Shown here: positions 1-5,731 of the stretch, in pieces
How positions within the stretch are numbered: the stretch's first letter is position 1
Layout of the letters: the number at the start of each line of letters is the position of its first letter
Source: Planctomycetaceae bacterium
GTDB lineage: Bacteria > Planctomycetota > Planctomycetia > Pirellulales > Thermoguttaceae
Assembly: GCA_031256755.1 (NCBI GenBank)
Contig: JAIRPZ010000263.1
Coordinates: 1-13,475, forward strand
Length of the DNA stretch: 13,475 nt
Reading direction: 5' to 3'
The notes under the pieces: generated by a model
Told to the model about the DNA's origin: nothing
Database searches by the model: none
The model's input: the letters and a program-made list of their open reading frames with translations, nothing else
Made by a program: the position numbers and the translations under genes

Positions 1-144
1 GCGTGAAAACGCCTCTGAACAGGGGATTTGTTGATAACATTTACTCTTGTTTCCCTATTTGTTTTTCCGGTACAATTTTGAGGGGATTGTCTTAAACCAG
101 TTGTCTTGCTATTTTTTCTGGAATTTGTTGATATACAGCCGGTT

Positions 145-517
145 TCATAACAATCTTTGTATGATGAGAATGCCGGCGAGTTGCAGGCATGCGTCAAACA
201 TCGTTATTTTCCGGTCGTAACGGACAACCAAGCGTCTGAAATTCTGCAACCAACTTATCATCCTCTCTCTTTTATACTGCCGTTTGTACCGCCGCAACTT
301 GCGACCATCCTGCATTGCCGGACGGAAAGTGTTTCGGTATATCTTTGTCTCTTGTGCCGCTTTGCAGAAGCCGGATAAGACCTTCGCGGCAAACGCGGTT
401 AGAGACCGGAACTTGTCCTCCGAAAGGGGAGCGTTGCGGTTCAGAGAAAAACTTTTTGAGTTTGTGCCATCGTTTGCCGGTCAATTCCAGACCGGTTTTA
501 TATGTCCGTTTGTCCAT
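145..517 (-). pseudogene. IS5-family transposase, internal deletion plus frameshift
   Basis: The minus strand opens at 517 with MDKRTYKTGLELTGKRW and continues through EPQRSPFGGQVPVSNRVCRE to HFPSGNAGW (residue 71). This matches the N-terminal domain of IS5/IS427-type transposases, which typically reads ELT..W..L...PEP.RSP.GGRPPVSNR, ending FPS...CW. In the next frame, from 312 down to a TGA at 145-147, the reading is QDGRKLRRYKRQ, then WLQNFRRLVVRYDRK, then a hydrophobic tail. That is the C-terminal signature of the same family (QDGRKLRRY.RR...ER..AWLQNFRRL.VRY). The roughly 140-180 residues that normally separate these blocks, including most of the catalytic DDE domain, are missing. The junction lies near 303-312. 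GGAGG at 524-528 supports the start. The gene is certainly non-functional. Confidence 0.85.
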
Positions 518-523
518 AAATCG

Positions 524-574
524 CCTCCATGTTTATCTTGATTTTATCATAACTTCCCGTCAAATAAAGAACAA
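524..574 (-). promoter_or_regulatory. Promoter and ribosome binding site of the IS transposase remnant
   Basis: On the minus strand, TTGTTC (569-574) is followed after 17 bases by TATGAT (546-551). GGAGG at 524-528 then lies 6 bases before the ATG at 515-517. The -10 matches five of six consensus positions and the -35 about three. The elements lie just inside the suspected right end of the insertion sequence, where a transposase promoter is expected. Confidence 0.45.
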
Positions 575-621
575 GATAGATTAAGAAACAAGTTCTAGTG
601 ATTCTAAACTCAAAAGGCACA

Positions 622-649
622 TTGAAAATTGAGACATTTTTGGTAAAAT
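622..649 (+). promoter_or_regulatory. Sigma70-like promoter of the AT-rich block gene
   Basis: TTGAAA (622-627) and TAAAAT (644-649) are separated by 16 bases. Each matches five of six consensus positions. A start of transcription near 656 would give a leader of about 70 bases before the ATG at 725. Confidence 0.5.
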
Positions 650-710
650 GATAAAAACAGGAGGGATAGAAAACATACACGTTCTAATAGTTGATTAGTA
701 AATACACCAC

Positions 711-716
711 AGGAGG
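711..716 (+). promoter_or_regulatory. Strong Shine-Dalgarno site AGGAGG
   Basis: A perfect AGGAGG lies 8 bases before the ATG at 725. This is unusual in a window where most starts have no such site, and it supports 725 as a real start codon of a gene of different origin. Confidence 0.7.
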
Positions 717-724
717 AAATTATA

Positions 725-1134
725 ATGTTGCCTCTTTTTGCAATAATAAATACGGGAAATATAGATGTAGATGACGATTTCTATTATGTGAAAATAGTAT
801 ATGAGGATCCATGTTTCTATTTTGTTCACTATAATTTGATGAAAAAGGTAACTGGTCGGGTGATGGTTGTTATTTTTCACTTGAGAAAGCAAAAAGCCAA
901 GTGTATTTCGATTTTAATATAGAAACTTTGGAATGGTCTGAATCTCCTTCTATTTTTCCGAAAGAGATAAGGGACAAAATATGTGATGCTTGGCAACACC
1001 AAATCAAAGAGAATCGGACGGGCAATGCCGGCGGCAGGCACATCCCGAAATACAAAAATCCTGCCTGTCCGGCAAGGACTTTTTCCTACCCCGGTGACCA
1101 GCCGAGTTGCCTGCCGCCGAGAATGTGGAAATGA
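725..1134 (+). pseudogene. Unrecognised small protein gene, frameshifted and probably 3'-truncated
   Basis: Translation from 725 gives MLPLFAIINTGNIDVDDDFY and continues to FYFVHYNLMKK. Around 835-840 the plausible reading switches frame: FDEKGNWSGDGCYFSLEKAK, then YFDFNIETLEWSESPSIFPK, then DKICDAWQHQIKEN. Adding one T to the TTT at 835-837 would join the halves as HYNFDEKGNW, so a single-base deletion explains the break. The joined product is small, acidic and rich in aromatic residues, with no signal peptide or membrane segment. I do not recognise the family; small immunity or effector-associated proteins look broadly like this, but that is a guess. After about codon KEN (near 1015) the composition becomes host-like, and the frame runs through a hairpin and 49 bases into the convergent HIT gene. 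The original 3' end is therefore probably lost. Confidence 0.6.
1026..1084 (+). terminator. Stem-loop with T run between convergent genes
   Basis: TGCCGG (1026-1031) pairs with CCGGCA (1069-1074), and CAGGCA (1035-1040) pairs with TGCCTG (1062-1067), giving a 12-pair stem with a small asymmetric bulge and a 21-base loop. Five T residues follow at 1080-1084. This resembles a plus-strand intrinsic terminator. It lies just past the stop of the convergent HIT gene and could also act on that transcript, although no T run follows on that side. Confidence 0.5.
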
Positions 1135-1427
1135 AGATGATAAACCGTTTGACCCCCGTCATCGCCGCAATTCACAACAACCCGGTAACCGTTTTCCAAT
1201 CCGAGTTTTTGCGTCAACTCCCGAATCACACCAAATAAATGCCCAAGCAGCACCGAATCGTCTTCCGATAACTGGTTCAGCGAAGCGATTTCCTTTTTCG
1301 GAATCAAAAGCACATGAACCGGTGCCTGCGGGTTGACATCATGAAACGCCAGACAATCATCGTCTTCATACACGATATTTGCCGGAATTTCCTTATCAAT
1401 GATACGTTTGAAAATGGTCTTTTCCAT
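1086..1427 (-). CDS. HIT-family (histidine triad) nucleotide hydrolase
   Basis: The 113-residue protein is full length for the HIT/HINT group. These small cytoplasmic enzymes cleave nucleoside phosphoramidates or adenylylated compounds, including aminoacyl-adenylates, using an active-site histidine triad. Conserved blocks are FKRIIDKEIPA and VYEDDDCLAFHDVNPQAPVH at the N-terminus, the helix-strand core with NCGDDGGQTV, and the triad YHLHFH with H97, H99 and H101, followed by ILGGRQLGW. The start MEKTIFKR at 1427 fits the family length; the longer frame, which begins 12 codons earlier, has no family support and would start inside the promoter. There is no Shine-Dalgarno site. A consensus-like promoter ends 7 bases before the ATG, so the message is probably leaderless. 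It diverges from parA. The physiological substrate cannot be told from sequence. Confidence 0.93.
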   Translation of the reverse strand: MEKTIFKRIIDKEIPANIVYEDDDCLAFHDVNPQAPVHVLLIPKKEIASLNQLSEDDSVLLGHLFGVIRELTQKLGLENGYRVVVNCGDDGGQTVYHLHFHILGGRQLGWSPG

Positions 1428-1434
1428 AAGCAGC

Positions 1435-1463
1435 ATTATAACACTGCCGGCAGCAGATTGCAA
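1435..1463 (-). promoter_or_regulatory. Promoter of the HIT gene
   Basis: On the minus strand, TTGCAA (1458-1463) is followed by exactly 17 bases and a perfect TATAAT (1435-1440). Only 7 bases separate the -10 from the ATG at 1425-1427, which predicts transcription starting at or next to the start codon. The 10-base palindrome CTGCCGGCAG (1444-1453) sits in the spacer, but related oligomers are very common here. Confidence 0.65.
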
Positions 1464-1491
1464 ATCATTTCTTCTTGATCTTGACCGGTTC

Positions 1492-1508
1492 CGGTAAAAT
1501 CATTACCG
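1492..1508 (+). promoter_or_regulatory. Inverted repeat over the parA start region, candidate operator
   Basis: CGGTAA (1492-1497) and TTACCG (1503-1508) form a perfect 6-base inverted repeat with a 5-base spacer. It covers TAAAAT (1495-1500), the best -10 candidate for the gene at 1516. No good -35 lies at the proper distance; TTGATC at 1475-1480 is 14 bases away. The position suits a repressor site, perhaps for autoregulation, or a short 5' hairpin. Confidence 0.4.
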
Positions 1509-1515
1509 TGCCGTT

Positions 1516-2283
1516 ATGGGACGTATTTTTTGCATTGCCAATCAGAAAGGAGGAGTCGGAAAAACCACGACCGCCATTTCGCTTGCCGACGGATTTGCCA
1601 AATCTTCGGCAAAAACGCTCTTGATTGATTTTGATCCGCAGTGCAACGCCACCAGCGGTCTCCGAATGCAGCCGCTCGGCTCATCGCCTTATGTCAAAAC
1701 AGGAGAAAATTGTCCGCCGCTGCGGGATTCCGTTGTGCCGTCCGGTATGCACAATCTTGATGTTTTGCCCGGAAGCCGGAACATTGCAGAAGTGGATGTT
1801 CTTCTCCGCAGCCGTCCCGAAGAAGCCGAGAAAATTCTCCGTCAAATCCGGGAAACCGCCGGCGCATACGATTTTGTCCTCTTTGATTGTCCCCCTTCGC
1901 TGGGGCATTTAACCCAACTGGCTCTTTTTGCTTCAGCAGAAGTGCTGATTCCGATGCAGTGCGAATATTATGCGATGGAAGGATTAACGCACATGGGTGC
2001 TATGGTCAAAAAAGTCGCGGCACAAAAACCGGAGGACTTGGCGTTTGCCGGTATTTTATTGACGATGTATGATGCCGGCTGGGAATTAACGCACGAAGTC
2101 GACCGCGAGGTGCGGAATTATTTCGGCGAAAACGTGTTTGACATTGTTATCCCCCGCGATGCTGCCGTGAGTGAAGCCCAAGCCCACGGAATGCCTGTTA
2201 TGGATTACTCGCCTCGTTCCCGCGCTGCCAGAGCGTACATTGAACTTTGTATGGACATTCTCGACCGGCGCACCGTTATTTGA
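1516..2283 (+). CDS. ParA/Soj-family ATPase (MinD/ParA superfamily)
   Basis: This is a 255-residue P-loop ATPase of the chromosome and plasmid partition family. It shows the deviant Walker A motif KGGVGKTTT (K11 is the signature lysine, K16 the P-loop lysine), switch I LLIDFDPQCNAT (residues 35-46, D40), Walker B VLFDCPPSLG (121-130), and the C-terminal Soj blocks HEVDREVRNYFGENVFDIVI and PRDAAVSEAQAHGMPVMDYS. The length is normal for Soj. Such proteins dimerise on ATP, bind DNA non-specifically and move ParB-parS complexes. No ParB gene or parS-like TGTTTCACGTGAAACA site is visible, and neither neighbour is a partition gene. It may work with a ParB encoded elsewhere, or be an orphan ParA used to position another cargo. 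The start lies just after a candidate operator and has no Shine-Dalgarno site. Confidence 0.92.
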   Translation: MGRIFCIANQKGGVGKTTTAISLADGFAKSSAKTLLIDFDPQCNATSGLRMQPLGSSPYVKTGENCPPLRDSVVPSGMHNLDVLPGSRNIAEVDVLLRSRPEEAEKILRQIRETAGAYDFVLFDCPPSLGHLTQLALFASAEVLIPMQCEYYAMEGLTHMGAMVKKVAAQKPEDLAFAGILLTMYDAGWELTHEVDREVRNYFGENVFDIVIPRDAAVSEAQAHGMPVMDYSPRSRAARAYIELCMDILDRRTVI

Positions 2284-2297
2284 ACCAATGCGGCGGA

Positions 2298-2325
2298 TTG
2301 TCAAAAGAAATGTTTTTGATATATT
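2298..2325 (+). promoter_or_regulatory. Promoter of the rhamnosidase gene
   Basis: TTGTCA (2298-2303) and TATATT (2320-2325) are 16 bases apart, each with five of six consensus matches. Transcription would begin near 2332, inside the AT-rich spacer after parA. A TTG codon at 2326 would lie upstream of that point, so this promoter argues for one of the ATG starts at 2365 or 2389. The same -35 and spacing recur before the phosphoglycerate mutase gene. Confidence 0.6.
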
Positions 2326-2364
2326 TTGTTTCGTCTTTTTCCGTTGATAAACATTTCTCCGGCG

Positions 2365-5300
2365 ATGCAAACAACAACGCGAACAACAATGCAAACAAAA
2401 TCCGTTTTCCTGCTGCTCCTGTTTTTTCTGCCCGTTCCGGCACTGATTGCCGGCGGAGTGCAGCCGTATGACCTCCGGCTGGAACATCTGACCAACCCCG
2501 CCGGCATTGACGAACTCAAACCCCGTTTTTCATGGAAACTGAAAAGCAACGAAAACGGGCAGTCCCAGTCGGCATATCAAATCACCGTGAGGAAACGGAA
2601 CAAAACAATGGAAAGCAACGGTCTCACATATACTGTCATACCAAGTGACGACGGGCGGACTCTGACAGAAACCGTTTGGGAAACCGGAAAAGTACAAAGC
2701 AGTTCCCAATTTGTCGAATACGGCGGTCAAACGCTGGAGTCAAAAAGTGTATACGGCTGGACACTGACCGTGTTTGATAAACAGGGTTATGCATCAGAGC
2801 AGGCAGCGGGAACGTTCGAAACCGGCATTTTGACACCGGACGGCTGGAAAGCAAAATGGATTGGGCAGGATATTGAAGAACCGGAACTGCCGCTCCCGAT
2901 GGACGAAGCCGTTTGGATTTGGACAGCGGAAGAAGCAGGAAAAATGCCGAACCCCGGCGATTCCACATTCCGCAAAACGTTTGACATTCCGGCAACGTTG
3001 AAAATCACCGCCGCATCATTCGCTTTCGCGGCGGATAATGAATTCACCGCCTATCTTAACGGCATCGAAATCGGACACGGAAATGTTTGGTCAAGTGCCG
3101 AAGTCATTGACGCAACCAAAGCCGTCAAAACCGGACGGAATGTGCTGGTGCTGAAAGTTTCCAATCACGGCGATTCGCCGAATCCTGCCGGTTTGCTCGG
3201 CGTGCTGGGGATTCAACTGGAAAGAGGGAACGCTCTGCTTTTCCAAACGGATAAGACGTGGAAAAGTTCGGCCGGCTGGGATAAAAAATATGCGGAAACG
3301 GTTTTTGACGATACCGCTTGGAAAAATGCCGTGAAAATTGCCGGTAACGGACAAGCCCCTTGGGGAAAAGTGGCAACCGCAACCGAACATCCGTCCCTGC
3401 CGGCAGCATACCTTCGGAAATACTGGACTCCCAAAGGGAAAATCGCCGCCGCTACCGCTTACGTTGCCGGTCTTGGTTATTACGAATTTGAATTGAACGG
3501 CAAAAAAATCGGCGACCATCTTCTCGACCCGGTTTTGACCGATTACGACAAGCGTGTTTCGTATGTCGCCTACCCGCTTGACCCTCACATTATCGAAACA
3601 AAAAATGTTATCGGCGTGATTCTCGGCAGCGGACGTTATTATGCACCGCGGACAACCCCGACTCCAACGTTTTGGACACGGACATTCGGCAAGCCGAAAC
3701 TGCTCTTTCAACTCGAAGTCCTCTATCAGGACGGTTCGGCGGAAAACGTTATCAGTGATGAAAGTTGGCAGTTCACAACGGACGGTCCGATTCGGGAAAA
3801 TAACGACTATGACGGCGAAATTTATGATGCCCGGAAGAATCTTGCCGATGCGTCGATTTGGAAAAATGCCGAAATCGTTGCTGCGCCGAAAGGAAAACTT
3901 GTTGCGCAAATGATGCCGCCGATGCGCGTTCTCGAAGAACTTACGCCCGTTTCTGTAACGGAAATCAAACCGGGCGTTTGGATTTTTGATTTCGGCATCA
4001 ACACGGTCGGTTCTCCGCGGTTCAAACCGCTTGCCGGACGGACAGCGGAGACGCAAATTCCGGCAGGAACAGAGTTTACGCTCCGTTTTGCGGAAACGTT
4101 AATACCGGACGGTCCTGATAAGGGACATCTTTACACGGCGAATTTGCGGACGGCGTTATGCCGGGATATTTACATTGCTTCCGGCAAAGAAACCGCCGCC
4201 GCAGAATATGCACCGAAGTTCACGTATCACGGCTACCGTTATGCCGAGTTGACGGTGAAAAGTCCCGATGCCGGTTTTTCTTACACGCCGGACAAAACAA
4301 CGTTGACGGCGAGATGGATTAACACCGCTCTTCCCGTTATCGGTCAATTCAAAACGGACAACGAGACCATTAACGCTGTTTTCCGAATTGTTTTCAACGG
4401 AACGCGCGGCAACTATTTGAGCATTCCGACCGACTGTCCGCAGCGCGATGAACGGCACGGCTGGCAGGGAGACCGCGCCGGCGAAGCACTCGGCGAAATG
4501 ATGATGTTTGACGGAATCACGCTCTACTCGAAATGGCTGAAAGATATTGAGGATTCGCAGCGCGAAGACGGCGGTCTTTCCAATGTCTGCCCGAATTACT
4601 GGTCTATCTATGATGCCAATGTGACATGGCCCAGCACTTTCACGGTGATTCCCGACACGATTTACACGCTTTACGGCGACCGCCGTCCGATAGAGCGTCA
4701 TTATGAAGCGATGAAACGGTGGCTCATCGGGCATCTCGGTCCATTTGTCAAAGACGGCATCATCAGCGAAGACCGTTACGGCGACTGGTGTGTTCCGCCG
4801 GAAAAACCGGAGTTGATTCATTCCAAAGACCCGGCGCGGCGGACACCCAAAGACGTTCTGGCAACGTCCTACTATATTTACAATCTCGACCTTTTGACGA
4901 AATATGCCAAAATGCTGGGAAAAGAGGCGGATGCGGCGGAATTTTCGCAAAAGGCGGCAGCGATGCGAACGGCTTTTAATGCGAAATTTCTGAACCGCGA
5001 AACCGGGCAGTACGGCAACGGCACGCAGACATCCTGTATCCTGCCGCTTTATTTCAACATTGTTCCTGAAGAAATGAAGGCGAAGACATTTGCCGCGCTT
5101 GTGAACAACATTGAAAACGTTACAAAAAATCATGTCGGCACCGGTCTTATCGGCGGACAATGGCTGCACCGTGTTCTGACGGATTTCGGGCGTGCGGACA
5201 TTGCGTATACATTTTCGACGAACAGGGATTATCCGGGTTGGGGCTATATGATTGAAAAGGGGGCGACAACGGTTTGGGAACTTTGGAACGGCGACACGGC

Positions 5301-5637
5301 GGATCCGGCGATGAACAGCGGCAACCACGTGATGCTTGTCGGCGATTTAACGGCTTGGTACTACGAATCGCTTGCCGGCATTAAAGCCGACCCGCAAAAG
5401 CCGGGCTTTGAACATATCATGATGAAACCGCTTCCGGTGAGCGGTTTGAACTTTGTTGAAGCCGAAATCAACACGGTTCGGGGGCTTGTCCGCAGCGGGT
5501 GGAAAAAGAGCGGGAAGGCATTTCGCTGGAATATTGAAATTCCTGCGGGCAGTACGGCGACGGTCTATCTGCCGGACGGCAAGGTCATCGGCAACGTCGT
5601 CTCCGGCAAACATTCCTTTGAATGTACACTGCCGTAG
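2365..5637 (+). CDS. Secreted GH78-type alpha-L-rhamnosidase
   Basis: The 1090-residue protein is predicted to hydrolyse terminal alpha-L-rhamnose from plant or microbial glycans outside the cytoplasm. The N-terminus has a signal peptide: a short basic region, then SVFLLLLFFLPVPALIAGG. Next come an Ig-like domain (about 30-155) ending WKAKWIG (161-167), a galactose-binding-like beta-sandwich module (about 170-340, FRKTFDI..., YLNGIEIG), the bacterial rhamnosidase N domain (about 349-510, YLRKYWTPKG, LNGKKIGDHLLDPVLTDYDK), a beta domain, the (alpha/alpha)6 catalytic barrel (about 660-1000) and a C-terminal beta-sandwich. The family motif is intact: TDCPQRDERHGWQGD with D690, E696 and D703, then GATTVWELWNG with E972. 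By homology the catalytic pair is E696 and E972. ATG 2365 and ATG 2389 are both plausible starts because they lie in a duplicated 10-mer. The upstream TTG at 2326 precedes the predicted transcript start. No transporter or sulfatase gene is adjacent. Confidence 0.93.
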   Translation: MQTTTRTTMQTKSVFLLLLFFLPVPALIAGGVQPYDLRLEHLTNPAGIDELKPRFSWKLKSNENGQSQSAYQITVRKRNKTMESNGLTYTVIPSDDGRTLTETVWETGKVQSSSQFVEYGGQTLESKSVYGWTLTVFDKQGYASEQAAGTFETGILTPDGWKAKWIGQDIEEPELPLPMDEAVWIWTAEEAGKMPNPGDSTFRKTFDIPATLKITAASFAFAADNEFTAYLNGIEIGHGNVWSSAEVIDATKAVKTGRNVLVLKVSNHGDSPNPAGLLGVLGIQLERGNALLFQTDKTWKSSAGWDKKYAETVFDDTAWKNAVKIAGNGQAPWGKVATATEHPSLPAAYLRKYWTPKGKIAAATAYVAGLGYYEFELNGKKIGDHLLDPVLTDYDKRVSYVAYPLDPHIIETKNVIGVILGSGRYYAPRTTPTPTFWTRTFGKPKLLFQLEVLYQDGSAENVISDESWQFTTDGPIRENNDYDGEIYDARKNLADASIWKNAEIVAAPKGKLVAQMMPPMRVLEELTPVSVTEIKPGVWIFDFGINTVGSPRFKPLAGRTAETQIPAGTEFTLRFAETLIPDGPDKGHLYTANLRTALCRDIYIASGKETAAAEYAPKFTYHGYRYAELTVKSPDAGFSYTPDKTTLTARWINTALPVIGQFKTDNETINAVFRIVFNGTRGNYLSIPTDCPQRDERHGWQGDRAGEALGEMMMFDGITLYSKWLKDIEDSQREDGGLSNVCPNYWSIYDANVTWPSTFTVIPDTIYTLYGDRRPIERHYEAMKRWLIGHLGPFVKDGIISEDRYGDWCVPPEKPELIHSKDPARRTPKDVLATSYYIYNLDLLTKYAKMLGKEADAAEFSQKAAAMRTAFNAKFLNRETGQYGNGTQTSCILPLYFNIVPEEMKAKTFAALVNNIENVTKNHVGTGLIGGQWLHRVLTDFGRADIAYTFSTNRDYPGWGYMIEKGATTVWELWNGDTADPAMNSGNHVMLVGDLTAWYYESLAGIKADPQKPGFEHIMMKPLPVSGLNFVEAEINTVRGLVRSGWKKSGKAFRWNIEIPAGSTATVYLPDGKVIGNVVSGKHSFECTLP

Positions 5638-5638
5638 C

Positions 5639-5671
5639 AGAAAGAGGGGTGAAGGGAAGAGAAGGGGGAAA
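5639..5671 (+). other. Polypurine tract after the rhamnosidase gene
   Basis: From 5639 to 5671 the plus strand is purine apart from one T at 5650; 5651-5671 is an uninterrupted 21-base purine run rich in GAAGGG-type units. A short CCGGC/GCCGG stem (5677-5681 with 5688-5692) follows, without a T run. It may be a junction scar or a structured 3' end. No function is proven. Confidence 0.4.
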
Positions 5672-5731
5672 CACGGCCGGCATTGCAGCCGGTAGAATAT
5701 CCCGCCGTATCGGAAAACAAAGAACAGACCA

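Larger units (their letters stand above)
82..598 (-). mobile_element. Internally deleted IS5-family insertion sequence remnant
   Basis: An insertion sequence relic is supported by the two transposase pieces at 145-517 on the minus strand. The outer limits are approximate. Reading inward from each end, 82-97 (left) and the reverse complement of about 580-598 (right) share an imperfect inverted match: TTGT, then CTTAA, then a TCTTG/TATTT-like block. These are plausible terminal repeats but contain gaps, and no target duplication is obvious. At about 515 bp the relic is far shorter than the 800-900 bp usual for this group, which fits loss of the middle of the transposase gene. It could only move if a related element supplied transposase in trans. 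The family call is fairly sure; the ends are not. Confidence 0.55.
541..1015. other. AT-rich block of foreign composition
   Basis: This stretch is clearly richer in A and T than everything to its right. It lacks the CCGG-containing oligomers that recur every few dozen bases elsewhere in the window, including in the neighbouring insertion sequence. It also has textbook -35/-10 and Shine-Dalgarno signals, which most neighbouring genes lack. It lies between an insertion sequence relic and the HIT gene and contains one broken small gene. I read it as recently acquired DNA or the remains of a small island. The right boundary, near 1015, is where GC-rich, CCGGC-containing sequence resumes. Confidence 0.6.

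Noticed and set aside
26..133. 11-base direct repeat ATTTGTTGATA at 26-36 and 123-133
   Set aside because: Could be a target-site or repeat relic, but it is AT-rich and unrelated to the suspected insertion sequence ends, so chance is likely.
157..584. Plus-strand small frames over the insertion sequence remnant
   Set aside because: They are antisense to the recognisable transposase blocks and have no support of their own.
498..892. Minus-strand small frames across the AT-rich block (498-680 and 695-892)
   Set aside because: Compositionally just AT-rich noise (Ile, Tyr, Phe runs), no ribosome binding site; the plus strand has a promoter, AGGAGG and a coherent frame.
2326..2364. TTG start that adds 13 residues to the rhamnosidase
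   Set aside because: It lies immediately after the -10 box and upstream of the predicted transcription start, and it would place extra hydrophobic residues before a normal signal peptide.
3091..4056. 321-codon minus-strand frame inside the rhamnosidase gene
   Set aside because: Antisense shadow with Arg/Phe-rich low-information sequence; the plus-strand rhamnosidase N domain explains this DNA.
4156..5328. 390-codon minus-strand frame inside the rhamnosidase gene
   Set aside because: An antisense shadow created by the codon bias of the real gene. Arg- and Val-rich with no motif, while the plus strand carries the catalytic motifs.
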